A stretch of 64,000 nucleotides of DNA, from positions 62,001-126,000 of the forward strand of contig JBHZQV010000006.1 in NCBI GenBank assembly GCA_042867185.1, given 5' to 3'. Below the pieces are notes generated by a model. It did not search any database, was not told where the DNA came from, and was given only the letters and a program-made list of their open reading frames with translations. Origin of the DNA: Xylophilus sp042867185. GTDB lineage: Bacteria > Pseudomonadota > Gammaproteobacteria > Burkholderiales > Burkholderiaceae_C. The position numbers and the translations under genes are program-made. Positions 52,512 to 60,745 of this stretch are shown piece after piece; the stretch's first letter is position 1; each line of letters opens with the position of its first letter.

Positions 52512-52517
52512 TATCAT
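52512..52517 (+). promoter_or_regulatory. -10 element of the PIP-box promoter
   Basis: TATCAT matches YANNNT and begins after exactly 31 bases from the end of the PIP box; functional PIP promoters have 30-32. The predicted transcript start near 52524 leaves a leader of about 230 bases. Confidence 0.78.
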
Positions 52518-52752
52518 CCTTATGAAATTTCCGTGCTGCAGCAGCATCCGGCGGCCCTGAAAGCCGGTGCAGAAAGTTGCAAGCCCCGTTTTCATAAGGA
52601 GGCCCACCACCAGCGGTCGATTCATCCAACCATCCAGGAGAAAAGTCTCCGTCTCGAAGATGCCCGGAGGCCGCGCCGTCGAGTTCCAGCACCAGGCTGT
52701 CGCCCTGGGGGGCATCCATCAATTGACACCTCGATCCATCAATTTTTGACCC

Positions 52753-55236
52753 ATGCACGTTTCAGCTTCCCTCCAGGACCCTTCCACTGCGCCGGACACC
52801 CAAACCCCGCTGCAGCCCGCGCCATCGAATCTCCCCGTCGGCAGGAACAGCGCCGTTGCCGCCCAGGTGCGCAGCGGCCAGCGCGATCGACTCCGGCCCG
52901 CTCCGACACGTGCGCATGACAGCACGCCACCCCGCTCCACCGATGCGAAGGCGGCCCTCGACTGCATGATCCAGCAGCACCGGGCTTCCCCCTCCGACCG
53001 CGGCCACTTCCGCCTGTCCGACGGGAACCTGGGATCCGCTGCCTTCATGGACTCACAGGCCTACCACGAGCGTACCGACACGAAGGCTCCGGTGTTCTTC
53101 GGCGAGTACGCCACCGAAAAACCGAGTGTGTCGATGGTGGGGAGCCTGTCGCAGAACAAGCAGGATTACTACGCGGTACGCCACGTCGGCAAGCGCGGAC
53201 GCGACCTGTTCACCGACGAGCCCATCGAGGGGCGCGACAGCAAGATCGGCAAGCTCAAGACCAGCCCGCTGCTCAGCACGCAGAGCAGCGGGACCCGGGC
53301 CATTCGCGGCTTTGCCGCAACCGCGACCATCGACCAGTCACGCGGCGCCTACATCGCCCGGCTGCACGATCATGTGGTCGACATGGTCGGCCGGTCGGAG
53401 GGCCAGGTGGTGCATCTGGTGCGGCCGACCCGGGACCACTATTCGGCAGACAGCACGCTGAACTTCTTCACATTCTGTCAGCAGACGGAACTGGCCAGCG
53501 CGCTCAATGCCCTGGAGGCCGATGCGGCCAGAAGAGACGGCCGTCCCGCCATCAGGTTCAGCGACGACAAGTCGCTGGTCGGCCTGTCGAGGACCTCTCG
53601 CACCGAAGCCACCCCGATCGGCCGCCTTGTCCAGCAGCCGTTCTTCACGACCTCCGAACTGCAGCCGGGCGACAAGGTCATCATTGCCGACGACCACGTC
53701 CAGGCCGGAGGTTCGATGCTGGCGATGGACGCCGCGGCGCAGGGTGCCGGTGCCGACGTGCTGGCCATCGCGACCTTGAGCTCCCATCCGCTCTCGCCGC
53801 AGTTGACCATGTCCACCGCGGTGCGCGAACTTCTGGATCGCACCATGGCGGCATGGGACCCGGAGAACCTGGTCGCGCAGCGGCTGGCCGAACTCGGCAT
53901 GCCGCGCGACAAGCTGACGAACAGCGAGGCACTGATCCTGATTGCCTACGCGATCGACCCGAACGACACCGAGGCCGTGGAGAAGTTCGACGACCTGCAG
54001 GCGCAGTTCTTCAAGCGCGCGCACTTGCACAACGTCGGCATCGATCCGGATGCAGCCGACGCGGACGCGCAGCTGGAAAGATTGCAGCAGCGCCAGGAGG
54101 CTGCGGGCACGGAATCGGCGCGGTCCTTCATCGCCAATGCCAGGGTCCTGGAAGGCGAGCACGATTCGCTGACGCCTGTCGTGAGGCAGCAACCGAAGAC
54201 GCCGCAGGAAGTCGTCGAGGAACTGGACCAGGTCAGCAGCAGCAGCCGCAAATCGGTCCAGGGCTCCGAGTTGAAGCAGGTCATGGTGTTGGACTGGGAC
54301 GATTGCCTGCGCGACGAAAAAGGCCTGAACTACCAGCTGATGCACAACGCCCTGGCCACGGCGGCCCGCACGCATCCGGACATCGGCGAAGCGTTGGAGC
54401 GGATGCGCGCCCGCAGGGACAGCGGTACGGCGGAAAGCGACGGCTGTCCCCTGTTGATGAGAAGCCAGGAAGACTTCTCCCGTCACCTGATGGCCCATCC
54501 CGGCATCTTCAAACGGCACGTCGTCGAGGACTTCGTGAGCGCGATGGGCCTGCCGCCGGAGAAAGCAGAGGCGGTGGTCAATACCGTCTATGCAGAGTTC
54601 AATCGGCAGTACAAGGCGTCGATGCGGCCGAAGCAGGACAAGCAGCGCGACCTGCCGTTTCCGGACGTGCAGTTTTCGCTGATGCCGGGCGCGCGCGAGT
54701 TCCTGGAGAAGTGCCGCACCCCCGAATCGCGTGTGATCCTGATCAGCAACCGCAGCCATGGCGACCTGGAGGACGAAGTCAATCACCTGGGCATGGCGCA
54801 TTACTTCGATGTGGTGTCCGGCAGTCCGATGGTGACGCAGCCCAAGCCGGGGGAACCGCCTGCGCAGATGTCGCCGGATTTACAGCAGCGCCTGACCGGT
54901 TCCTTGCGCAGCGGCAACGAGCCCGAACTTCGCGCGGTGCTCGACGAGGCCGCGGCATATGCGCACCCCGACACGACGCAGGTAGGCCGTTCTGAAAAGA
55001 AGCCGGACGCCACGCGGTTGCGGGACAGCCTGGCGCGCCTGTCCGTGCGGGAAGACGTGCCCATCACCTCGTACGGGGACCAGAACTCCGACGTTCGGCA
55101 ACTGGCGAGGCTGCCCGGGCAGGGCGACCGTCGACTCGAAGGCGTGATCGTCAATCCGCAGCGCGGCGACGTGGGACAGCAGACGGCGGTGGAGGGCGTG
55201 CCGACACGGGTGGTCGGAAGTCTGAAGGATATTTAA
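52753..55236 (+). CDS. Candidate type III effector with PRTase-like and HAD hydrolase-like domains
   Basis: I do not recognise a named protein. The 827 residues begin with about 65 that are rich in Ser, Pro, Thr and Gln with no hydrophobic segment, as in type III secretion signals. Residues 308-321 (KVIIADDHVQAGGS) look like the PRPP-binding loop of phosphoribosyltransferases. Residues 510-780 carry the four HAD motifs: LDWDDCL (Asp514, Asp516), ILISNRS (Ser665), a KKPDATR Lys near 750, and YGDQNSD (Asp776, Asp780). A helical linker with coiled-coil character lies near 430-500. The ATG at 52753 is the first after an in-frame TGA. No good ribosome site precedes it. A PIP box and -10 lie upstream. 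It stands alone between metabolic operons. Confidence 0.8.
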   Translation: MHVSASLQDPSTAPDTQTPLQPAPSNLPVGRNSAVAAQVRSGQRDRLRPAPTRAHDSTPPRSTDAKAALDCMIQQHRASPSDRGHFRLSDGNLGSAAFMDSQAYHERTDTKAPVFFGEYATEKPSVSMVGSLSQNKQDYYAVRHVGKRGRDLFTDEPIEGRDSKIGKLKTSPLLSTQSSGTRAIRGFAATATIDQSRGAYIARLHDHVVDMVGRSEGQVVHLVRPTRDHYSADSTLNFFTFCQQTELASALNALEADAARRDGRPAIRFSDDKSLVGLSRTSRTEATPIGRLVQQPFFTTSELQPGDKVIIADDHVQAGGSMLAMDAAAQGAGADVLAIATLSSHPLSPQLTMSTAVRELLDRTMAAWDPENLVAQRLAELGMPRDKLTNSEALILIAYAIDPNDTEAVEKFDDLQAQFFKRAHLHNVGIDPDAADADAQLERLQQRQEAAGTESARSFIANARVLEGEHDSLTPVVRQQPKTPQEVVEELDQVSSSSRKSVQGSELKQVMVLDWDDCLRDEKGLNYQLMHNALATAARTHPDIGEALERMRARRDSGTAESDGCPLLMRSQEDFSRHLMAHPGIFKRHVVEDFVSAMGLPPEKAEAVVNTVYAEFNRQYKASMRPKQDKQRDLPFPDVQFSLMPGAREFLEKCRTPESRVILISNRSHGDLEDEVNHLGMAHYFDVVSGSPMVTQPKPGEPPAQMSPDLQQRLTGSLRSGNEPELRAVLDEAAAYAHPDTTQVGRSEKKPDATRLRDSLARLSVREDVPITSYGDQNSDVRQLARLPGQGDRRLEGVIVNPQRGDVGQQTAVEGVPTRVVGSLKDI

Positions 55237-55270
55237 TGGGCTGATTGCGGGCATTCCCTGTGCAGCCGGC

Positions 55271-55294
55271 CGGCCAAGCTTTGTAAGCTGGCCG
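55271..55294 (+). terminator. Hairpin after the candidate effector gene
   Basis: Inverted repeat CGGCCAAGCTT-TGT-AAGCTGGCCG: ten base pairs with one bulged A, 34 bases after the effector stop and before the liv operon. There is no T-run, so termination is uncertain. Confidence 0.35.
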
Positions 55295-55326
55295 CGTCGA
55301 GTCCATACAACCACAGGAGACAAACC

Positions 55327-56559
55327 ATGCGTCCGATTCCTTCCCTGCTTGCGTTCTGCATGATGGCGGCGAGCACCGGTGCTGCGTTCGCGCAGAGCGG
55401 CCAGACCGTCAAGATCGCATGGCTCGACCCGCTGTCGGGCCTGATGGCGGCGGTGGGCACCAACCAGCTCAAGAGCTTCCAGTTCCTGGCCGAGGAGTTC
55501 AACAAGAAGAACGCCGCCGGGGTGAAGTACGAAATCATCGGCATCGACAACAAGCTGAGCCCGCAGGAAACCACCAGCGCGCTGCGTTCGGCGATGGACC
55601 AGGGCGCCCGCTACGTGGTGCAGGGCAACGGATCGGGCCCGGCGCTGGCGATCATGGACGCGCTGGAAAAGCACAACGCCCGCAACCCCGGCAAGGAAGT
55701 GCTGTTCCTCAACTACGCCGCGGTGGACCCGGACCTGACCAACAGCAAGTGCAGCTACTGGCACTTCCGCTTCGACGCGGACACCTCGATGAAGATGGAG
55801 GCGCTGACCACCTACATGAAGGACCAGCCCGAAATCAAGAAGGTCTACCTGATCAACCAGAACTACTCGCACGGCCAGCAGGTGTCGAAGTTCGCCAAGG
55901 AAAACCTGAAGAGCAAGCGACCCGACGTCGAGATCGTCGGCGACGACCTGCATCCGCTGGCCCAGGTGCGCGACTTCTCGCCCTACATCGCCAAGATCAA
56001 GCAGTCGGGCGCCGACTCGGTCATCACCGGCAATTGGGGCTCCGACCTGGCACTGCTGATCAAGGCCAGCAACGACGCGGGCCTGAACGTCAAGTTCTAC
56101 ACCTACTACGCGGTCACCACCGGCACGCCGACCGCGATGGGTGCCGGCTCGGACGGCAAGGTGTACGCGGTGGGCTACGGCCACTACAACATGGGCGGCG
56201 ATATCCAGAAGCTGGCCGACCAGTACAAGGCCAAGTTCAACGACGACCTCTACACCACCGACATCTACACCGTCTACGCCGCGCTGACCGAAGCCTTCGT
56301 GCGCACCAAGTCGACCGACCCGGTCAAGGTGGCCGCCGTGATGGAAGGCATGAAGTTCAAGAGCTACAACGGCGATGTCGAGATGCGCAAGAACGACCAC
56401 CAGCTGCAGCAGGGCCTCTACATCTCGCGCTGGGAAAAGGCGGGCGGCAAGTATCCCTACAGCCCCGAGAACACCGGCTACACCCTGGCCCCGGTGAAGT
56501 ACTACGAAGCCTACGTGGCCAGCACGCCCTCGTCGTGCCAGATGAAGCGCCCGTCCTGA
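55327..56559 (+). CDS. Branched-chain amino-acid-type ABC transporter, periplasmic binding protein
   Basis: Leu/Ile/Val-type solute-binding protein, 410 residues. A signal peptide ends at AAFAQ-SGQ. The mature protein begins VKIAWLDPLSGLMAAVG, the Peripla_BP_6 pattern, and contains IDNKLSPQETTSALRSAMDQGARYVVQGNGSG. AGGAGA precedes the ATG. It is followed by two permease and two ATPase genes. Because an acyl-CoA ligase and beta-oxidation genes flank the operon, the ligand may be a carboxylic acid rather than an amino acid; that is inference. Confidence 0.9.
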   Translation: MRPIPSLLAFCMMAASTGAAFAQSGQTVKIAWLDPLSGLMAAVGTNQLKSFQFLAEEFNKKNAAGVKYEIIGIDNKLSPQETTSALRSAMDQGARYVVQGNGSGPALAIMDALEKHNARNPGKEVLFLNYAAVDPDLTNSKCSYWHFRFDADTSMKMEALTTYMKDQPEIKKVYLINQNYSHGQQVSKFAKENLKSKRPDVEIVGDDLHPLAQVRDFSPYIAKIKQSGADSVITGNWGSDLALLIKASNDAGLNVKFYTYYAVTTGTPTAMGAGSDGKVYAVGYGHYNMGGDIQKLADQYKAKFNDDLYTTDIYTVYAALTEAFVRTKSTDPVKVAAVMEGMKFKSYNGDVEMRKNDHQLQQGLYISRWEKAGGKYPYSPENTGYTLAPVKYYEAYVASTPSSCQMKRPS

Positions 56560-56683
56560 GCGCGGCAGCCTGAACCACCCGGCCGGTACAGGGCCGGCGC
56601 TGGCTCCCGGGGCGCCGCAGGTCCTTCGCCCCGGGCCCTCCTTCTCCCACACCGGACGCGCCCCCCGGGCGCCCCCATCCCCG

Positions 56684-57637
56684 ATGAATGCAGAGTTCTT
56701 CGTCATCTCGCTGCTCAACGGCGTGAGTTATGGCCTGCTGCTGTTCATGCTGAGCTCGGGCCTGACCCTGATCTTCAGCATGATGGGCGTGCTCAATTTC
56801 GCGCACACCAGCTTCTACATGCTGGGTGCCTACCTGGCGTATTCGATTTCCCAGGCGGTCGGATTCTGGCCGGCGCTGGTGCTGGCGCCGCTGGCCGTCG
56901 GCCTGCTGGGCGCGGCGTTCGAGCGCTACTGCCTGCGCCGGGTGCACAAGTTCGGCCATGTGCCCGAGCTGCTGATCACCTTCGGCCTGTCGTACCTGAT
57001 CCTGGAGTTGGTGCAGCTGATCTGGGGACGCTCCACCGTGCCCTACGGCCTGCCGACGCAGTTGCAGGGGCCGCTCTTCACCCTCTACGGCACCCAGTTC
57101 CCCAAGTCACGCTCCTTCATCATGCTGGTGGCGCTGCTGATGCTGGCGTCGGTCTGGCTGCTGCTGACCCGCACCCGCATCGGCCTGGTGATCCAGGCGG
57201 CGCTCAAGCACCCCGACATGGTCGAGGCCCTGGGCCACAACGTGCCGCGGGTCTTCATGATGGTGTTCGGCGGCGGCGCGGCGCTGGCGGGCCTGGCCGG
57301 CGTGATCGGCGGCAACACCTACGTGACCGAGCCGGCGATGGCGGCCTCGGTCGGCTCGATCATCTTCGTGGTGGTGGTCGTCGGCGGCATGGGCTCGCTG
57401 GCCGGGGCGTTCCTGGCGTCGCTGCTAATCGGCCTGCTGCAGACCTTCGCGGTGGCGCTCGACTGGTCGATGGCCGGCGGCCTGCGCAACCTGGGCATGG
57501 CCGTCACCGACCAGACCTTCGGATGGCCGCTGCTGCGGCTGACCGTGTCGCAGGTGGCGCCGATCCTGCCCTACCTGCTGCTGGTACTGATGCTGATCTT
57601 CCGCCCCAAGGGCCTGCTCGGCACCCGCGAGGATTAG
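56684..57637 (+). CDS. livH: Branched-chain-type ABC transporter permease (LivH-like)
   Basis: Inner-membrane permease, 317 residues, with about eight hydrophobic segments. The motif LSSGLTLIFSMMGVLNFAHTSFYMLGAY at the N-terminus is the LivH signature, and EALGHNVPRVFMMVFGGGAALAGLAGV is the coupling-loop region that contacts the ATPase. It pairs with the LivM-like permease, from which it is separated by a 152-base segment containing a repeat. Confidence 0.92.
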   Translation: MNAEFFVISLLNGVSYGLLLFMLSSGLTLIFSMMGVLNFAHTSFYMLGAYLAYSISQAVGFWPALVLAPLAVGLLGAAFERYCLRRVHKFGHVPELLITFGLSYLILELVQLIWGRSTVPYGLPTQLQGPLFTLYGTQFPKSRSFIMLVALLMLASVWLLLTRTRIGLVIQAALKHPDMVEALGHNVPRVFMMVFGGGAALAGLAGVIGGNTYVTEPAMAASVGSIIFVVVVVGGMGSLAGAFLASLLIGLLQTFAVALDWSMAGGLRNLGMAVTDQTFGWPLLRLTVSQVAPILPYLLLVLMLIFRPKGLLGTRED

Positions 57638-57640
57638 GCA

Positions 57641-57735
57641 TGACCCCCAGTCTCCGCGCACTGCGTGTCGCTGCGCCAACCCCCTTGCAGGGGGCAACAC
57701 CGGTGGCCCGGCGAAGCCGGATCCACGGTGTTTCT
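57641..57735. repeat. Hairpin-rich repeat element within the liv operon
   Basis: The livH-livM gap contains a perfect CCCCC-TTGCA-GGGGG hairpin (57680-57694), then an imperfect 15-base-pair hairpin (57698-57730) with arms beginning CACCGG and ending ACGGTG. The leading CCCCCAGTCTCCGCGC segment resembles intergenic elements I remember from Comamonadaceae genomes. A second copy is not seen in this window. Confidence 0.5.
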
Positions 57736-57789
57736 GGCCGCGCCGCTTCCAAGCAAACAGATCGCGCAGCAGCGTGACGGGAATCTGAG

Positions 57790-59091
57790 ATGACAACTGT
57801 TTCGACCCACTACCGTTTCCGTCCGCTCAACATCGGCCGCTTCGTGGTGTGGAGCCTGTTCGCCGTCGCGCTGATCGTGGCGCCGCTGCTGTTCACCAGC
57901 AGCCTGGCCCTGACGATGCTCTCGCAGATCGGCTACCTGATCATCATTTGCCTGTCGTACAACATCCTGCTGGGGCAGGGCGGCATGCTGAGCTTCGGAC
58001 ATGCGGTCTACACCGGCATGGGCTCCTTCATCGCGGTGCATGCGATGAACGCGGCGGCCCGCGAGGGCGGCTTCCATGTGCCGCTGGTGCTGGTGCCGGT
58101 CGCGGGTGGGCTGGCCGGCCTGGCGGTGGCGGTGCTGCTGGGCTACGTGACCACCAAGAAGTCGGGCACCACCTTCGCGATGATCACCCTGGGCATCGGC
58201 GAGCTGGTCGCGTCGATGGCGCTGATGTTTCCCGAGTTCTTCGGCGGGGAGGGCGGCATCACCACCAACCGGGTCTACGGCGCCAAATTCCTCGGCTGGG
58301 ACTTCGGGCCGCAGATGCAGGTGTACTACCTGATCGCCGTCTACTGCTTCGTGTGCACCGGGCTGATGTTCGCCTTCACCGGCACGCCGCTCGGCCGCAT
58401 GCTGAATGCGGTGCGCGACAACCCCGAGCGGGTCGAGTTCATCGGCTACAGCACCCGGCACGTGCGCTACTTCGCCTTCATCATCGCGGGCTTCTTCGCC
58501 GGCGTCGGCGGTGGGCTGGCCGCGATCAACTTCGAGATCGTCACCGCGGCCGACAGCGTCAGCGTGGTGCGCTCGGGCGGCTACCTGCTGTTCACCTTCC
58601 TCGGCGGGGCCACCTTCTTCTTCGGGCCGATCATCGGCGCGGTGCTGCTGGTGCTGGCCTCGGTGCTGCTGTCGGAGCTGACCAAGGCCTGGCTGCTCTA
58701 CCTGGGCATCGCCTTCCTGATCATGGTGATGTATGCGCCCGGCGGCATCGCCAGCCTGGTGATGCTCAACCTGCGGATGGCGCGCTACGGCCGGCTGAAG
58801 CCGCTGCTGCCGCACTACGCGGCGCTGCTGGCCGCGATCGCGGTGGCGGTGGCGGGCGGGAGCGCGATGGTCGAGATGCTCTACCACCTGCAGCTCAACG
58901 CCGCCGTGGGGCCGCAGCTGCCGTACATGGGCCTGACCCTGCAGGCCGACCGGCCGACGACCTGGCTGGTGGCCGGCGCGCTGATCGTCGTCGGTGCCGC
59001 GCTGTTCGAGTGGGCCCGCCGACGCTTCGCGCAGGCCTGGGACGCGGCGCAGGAATCGGTCGAGAAGCAGAGCCGGGGAGCCGCGGCATGA
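57790..59091 (+). CDS. livM: Branched-chain-type ABC transporter permease (LivM-like)
   Basis: Second permease, 433 residues. It shows SYNILLGQGGMLSFGHAVYTGMGSF, the LivM signature, and AVRDNPERVEFIGYSTRHVRY, the EAA-like coupling loop. It has a C-terminal extension of some 80 residues with one or two extra hydrophobic segments beyond the usual 320-360. Its stop overlaps a possible 22-codon ORF that leads into livG. Confidence 0.91.
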   Translation: MTTVSTHYRFRPLNIGRFVVWSLFAVALIVAPLLFTSSLALTMLSQIGYLIIICLSYNILLGQGGMLSFGHAVYTGMGSFIAVHAMNAAAREGGFHVPLVLVPVAGGLAGLAVAVLLGYVTTKKSGTTFAMITLGIGELVASMALMFPEFFGGEGGITTNRVYGAKFLGWDFGPQMQVYYLIAVYCFVCTGLMFAFTGTPLGRMLNAVRDNPERVEFIGYSTRHVRYFAFIIAGFFAGVGGGLAAINFEIVTAADSVSVVRSGGYLLFTFLGGATFFFGPIIGAVLLVLASVLLSELTKAWLLYLGIAFLIMVMYAPGGIASLVMLNLRMARYGRLKPLLPHYAALLAAIAVAVAGGSAMVEMLYHLQLNAAVGPQLPYMGLTLQADRPTTWLVAGALIVVGAALFEWARRRFAQAWDAAQESVEKQSRGAAA

Positions 59092-59156
59092 GCCCGCGCC
59101 CGGCCTTTCCGAAGCAAGCGCGCGCCGCAGGGCGCCGCATGGAGATTGTCGAATGA
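59088..59156 (+). CDS. Possible 22-codon bridging ORF between livM and livG
   Basis: ATG at 59088 overlaps the livM stop (ATGA) and its own TGA overlaps the livG ATG (ATGA). It encodes 22 residues rich in Arg, Ala and Pro. It may be a translational bridge keeping ribosomes moving across a short insertion, or chance. I see no family. Confidence 0.25.
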   Translation: MSPRPAFPKQARAAGRRMEIVE

Positions 59157-59956
59157 GCGCAGTCATGACCGAAAACACCCGCGCGCTTGCCCCAGCCGAG
59201 CACACGCCTCCCGCGGTCGAATTGCGCGACCTGCGCAAGAGCTTCGGCCGCACCGACATCATCCGCGGCGCCAACCTGTCGGTCGCGGCAGGGGAGCGGG
59301 TGGCGATCATCGGGCCCAACGGCGCCGGCAAGTCGACGCTGTTCAACCTGATCAGCGGCCGCCTGGTGCCCAGCAGCGGCGAGATCCGGCTGCACGGCAA
59401 GCGCATCGAGGGCCGGGCGCCCTACGAGATCAACCGCATGGGCCTGGCCCGCAGCTTTCAGATCACCAACATCTTCCCCAAGCTGAGCGTGTTCGAGAAC
59501 CTGCGCTGCGGCGTGCTCTGGAGCCTGGGCTACCGCTACAGCTTCCTGCGCTTCCTCTCGGGCCTGCACGACGCCAACGCCCGCACCGAGCAGCTGGCCG
59601 AGCGCATCGGCCTGGCCGGCAAGCGCGACGTGCTGGCGACCAACCTCACCTACGCCGAGCAGCGGGCGCTGGAGATCGGCATCACCATCGCCGGCGGTGC
59701 CGACGTGGTCCTGCTCGACGAGCCCACCGCCGGCATGAGCCGCAGCGAGACGCGCCACTTCATCGACCTGATCCGCGAGGTGACCACCGGCAAGACGCTG
59801 CTGACGGTGGAACACGACATGGGCGTGGTCTTCGGCCTGGCCGACAAGATCGCGGTGGTGGTCTACGGCGAGGTGATCGCCTTCGACACGCCCGAGGCGG
59901 TGCGCGCCAATCCAAGGGTGCAAGAGGCCTATCTCGGCACCGCCGGAGGACACTGA
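59153..59956 (+). CDS. livG: Branched-chain-type ABC transporter ATPase (LivG-like)
   Basis: One of two ATPases of the liv-type importer, 267 residues. Walker A is GPNGAGKST, Walker B VVLLDEPTAGMS, and the switch His lies in LLTVEHDMGVVFGLADKI. The signature region is NLTYAEQRALEIG, a variant of the usual LSYGEQR. I chose the ATG at 59153; the open frame further upstream overlaps livM. It lies one base before livF. Confidence 0.92.
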   Translation: MSAVMTENTRALAPAEHTPPAVELRDLRKSFGRTDIIRGANLSVAAGERVAIIGPNGAGKSTLFNLISGRLVPSSGEIRLHGKRIEGRAPYEINRMGLARSFQITNIFPKLSVFENLRCGVLWSLGYRYSFLRFLSGLHDANARTEQLAERIGLAGKRDVLATNLTYAEQRALEIGITIAGGADVVLLDEPTAGMSRSETRHFIDLIREVTTGKTLLTVEHDMGVVFGLADKIAVVVYGEVIAFDTPEAVRANPRVQEAYLGTAGGH

Positions 59957-59957
59957 C

Positions 59958-60653
59958 ATGCTGAAGATCGAGGGATTGCACGCCTACTACGGCAAGAGCC
60001 ACGTGCTGCACGGCGTCACGTTCGAGGTGCAGCCCGGCGAGATCGTAGCGCTGCTGGGCCGCAACGGATCGGGCCGCTCCACCACCGCCAAGGCGATCAT
60101 GGGCCAGGTCGACTGGCAGGGCAGCGTGCAGTGGAAGGGCGCGTCGCTGGCCGGCCGCAAGGCCTACGAGATCGCCCACCTGGGCATCGGCTACGTGCCG
60201 GAGAACCGCGACATCTTCCCGCGCCTGACCGTCCACCAGAACCTGCTGCTGGGCCAGAAGGGCAGCGGCGCCGGCAGCCGCTGGTCGTTCGACGACATGT
60301 ACACCATGTTTCCGCGGCTGAAGGAACGGCAGCACACCGAGGCCGGCGTGCTCTCGGGCGGCGAGCAGCAGATGCTGACCCTCTGCCGCACCCTGATGGG
60401 CGACCCCGACCTGATCATCATCGACGAGCCGACCGAAGGGCTGGCGCCGAAGATCGTGGAGCTGGTGGGCCAGTACCTCGGGCGCCTCAAGGACCGTGGC
60501 CTGTCGGTGCTGCTGATCGAGCAGAAGCTGACGATCGCGATGGAGATCTCCGACCGGGTGCTGCTGATGGGCCACGGCAGCGTGGTCTTCGAAGGCACGC
60601 CCGATGCGCTGCGCGCCGATGCGGCCGTCCGCAAGGAATGGCTGGAGGTCTGA
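59958..60653 (+). CDS. livF: Branched-chain-type ABC transporter ATPase (LivF-like) with Arg in Walker A
   Basis: Second ATPase, 231 residues. Signature LSGGEQQML, Walker B LIIIDEPTEGLAP, switch His position occupied by Gln in LLIEQKL as is usual for LivF. Walker A reads GRNGSGRST: the invariant Lys is replaced by Arg40, which would be expected to weaken nucleotide binding. I have the impression that LivF proteins in related genera show the same change. The gene ends 170 bases before the beta-oxidation gene. Confidence 0.92.
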   Translation: MLKIEGLHAYYGKSHVLHGVTFEVQPGEIVALLGRNGSGRSTTAKAIMGQVDWQGSVQWKGASLAGRKAYEIAHLGIGYVPENRDIFPRLTVHQNLLLGQKGSGAGSRWSFDDMYTMFPRLKERQHTEAGVLSGGEQQMLTLCRTLMGDPDLIIIDEPTEGLAPKIVELVGQYLGRLKDRGLSVLLIEQKLTIAMEISDRVLLMGHGSVVFEGTPDALRADAAVRKEWLEV

Positions 60654-60745
60654 AAAAAAGGCCGGCGCCGGGGCGGGGGGAGGGGGCCTCCGGCGCCCAT
60701 GTCCTCTCTGGGACATCGCCGGTGGTCGCGCTGCGGACCAGCCCG

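Larger units (their letters stand above)
52253..52752. other. Upstream region of the candidate effector gene
   Basis: A 500-base gap between the ligase and the effector. It contains the PIP box, a -10 element and an AT-rich patch around 52480-52530, unusual for this genome. A 61-codon GTG frame (52567-52749) ends in TGA just three bases before the effector ATG and in the same frame. A perfect Shine-Dalgarno-like AAGGAGG at 52596-52602 has no start codon within 12 bases. Confidence 0.7.

Noticed and set aside
52365..52919. 184-codon plus-strand frame across the PIP box and effector start
   Set aside because: It starts upstream of the promoter elements, is out of frame with the effector and has no recognisable features.
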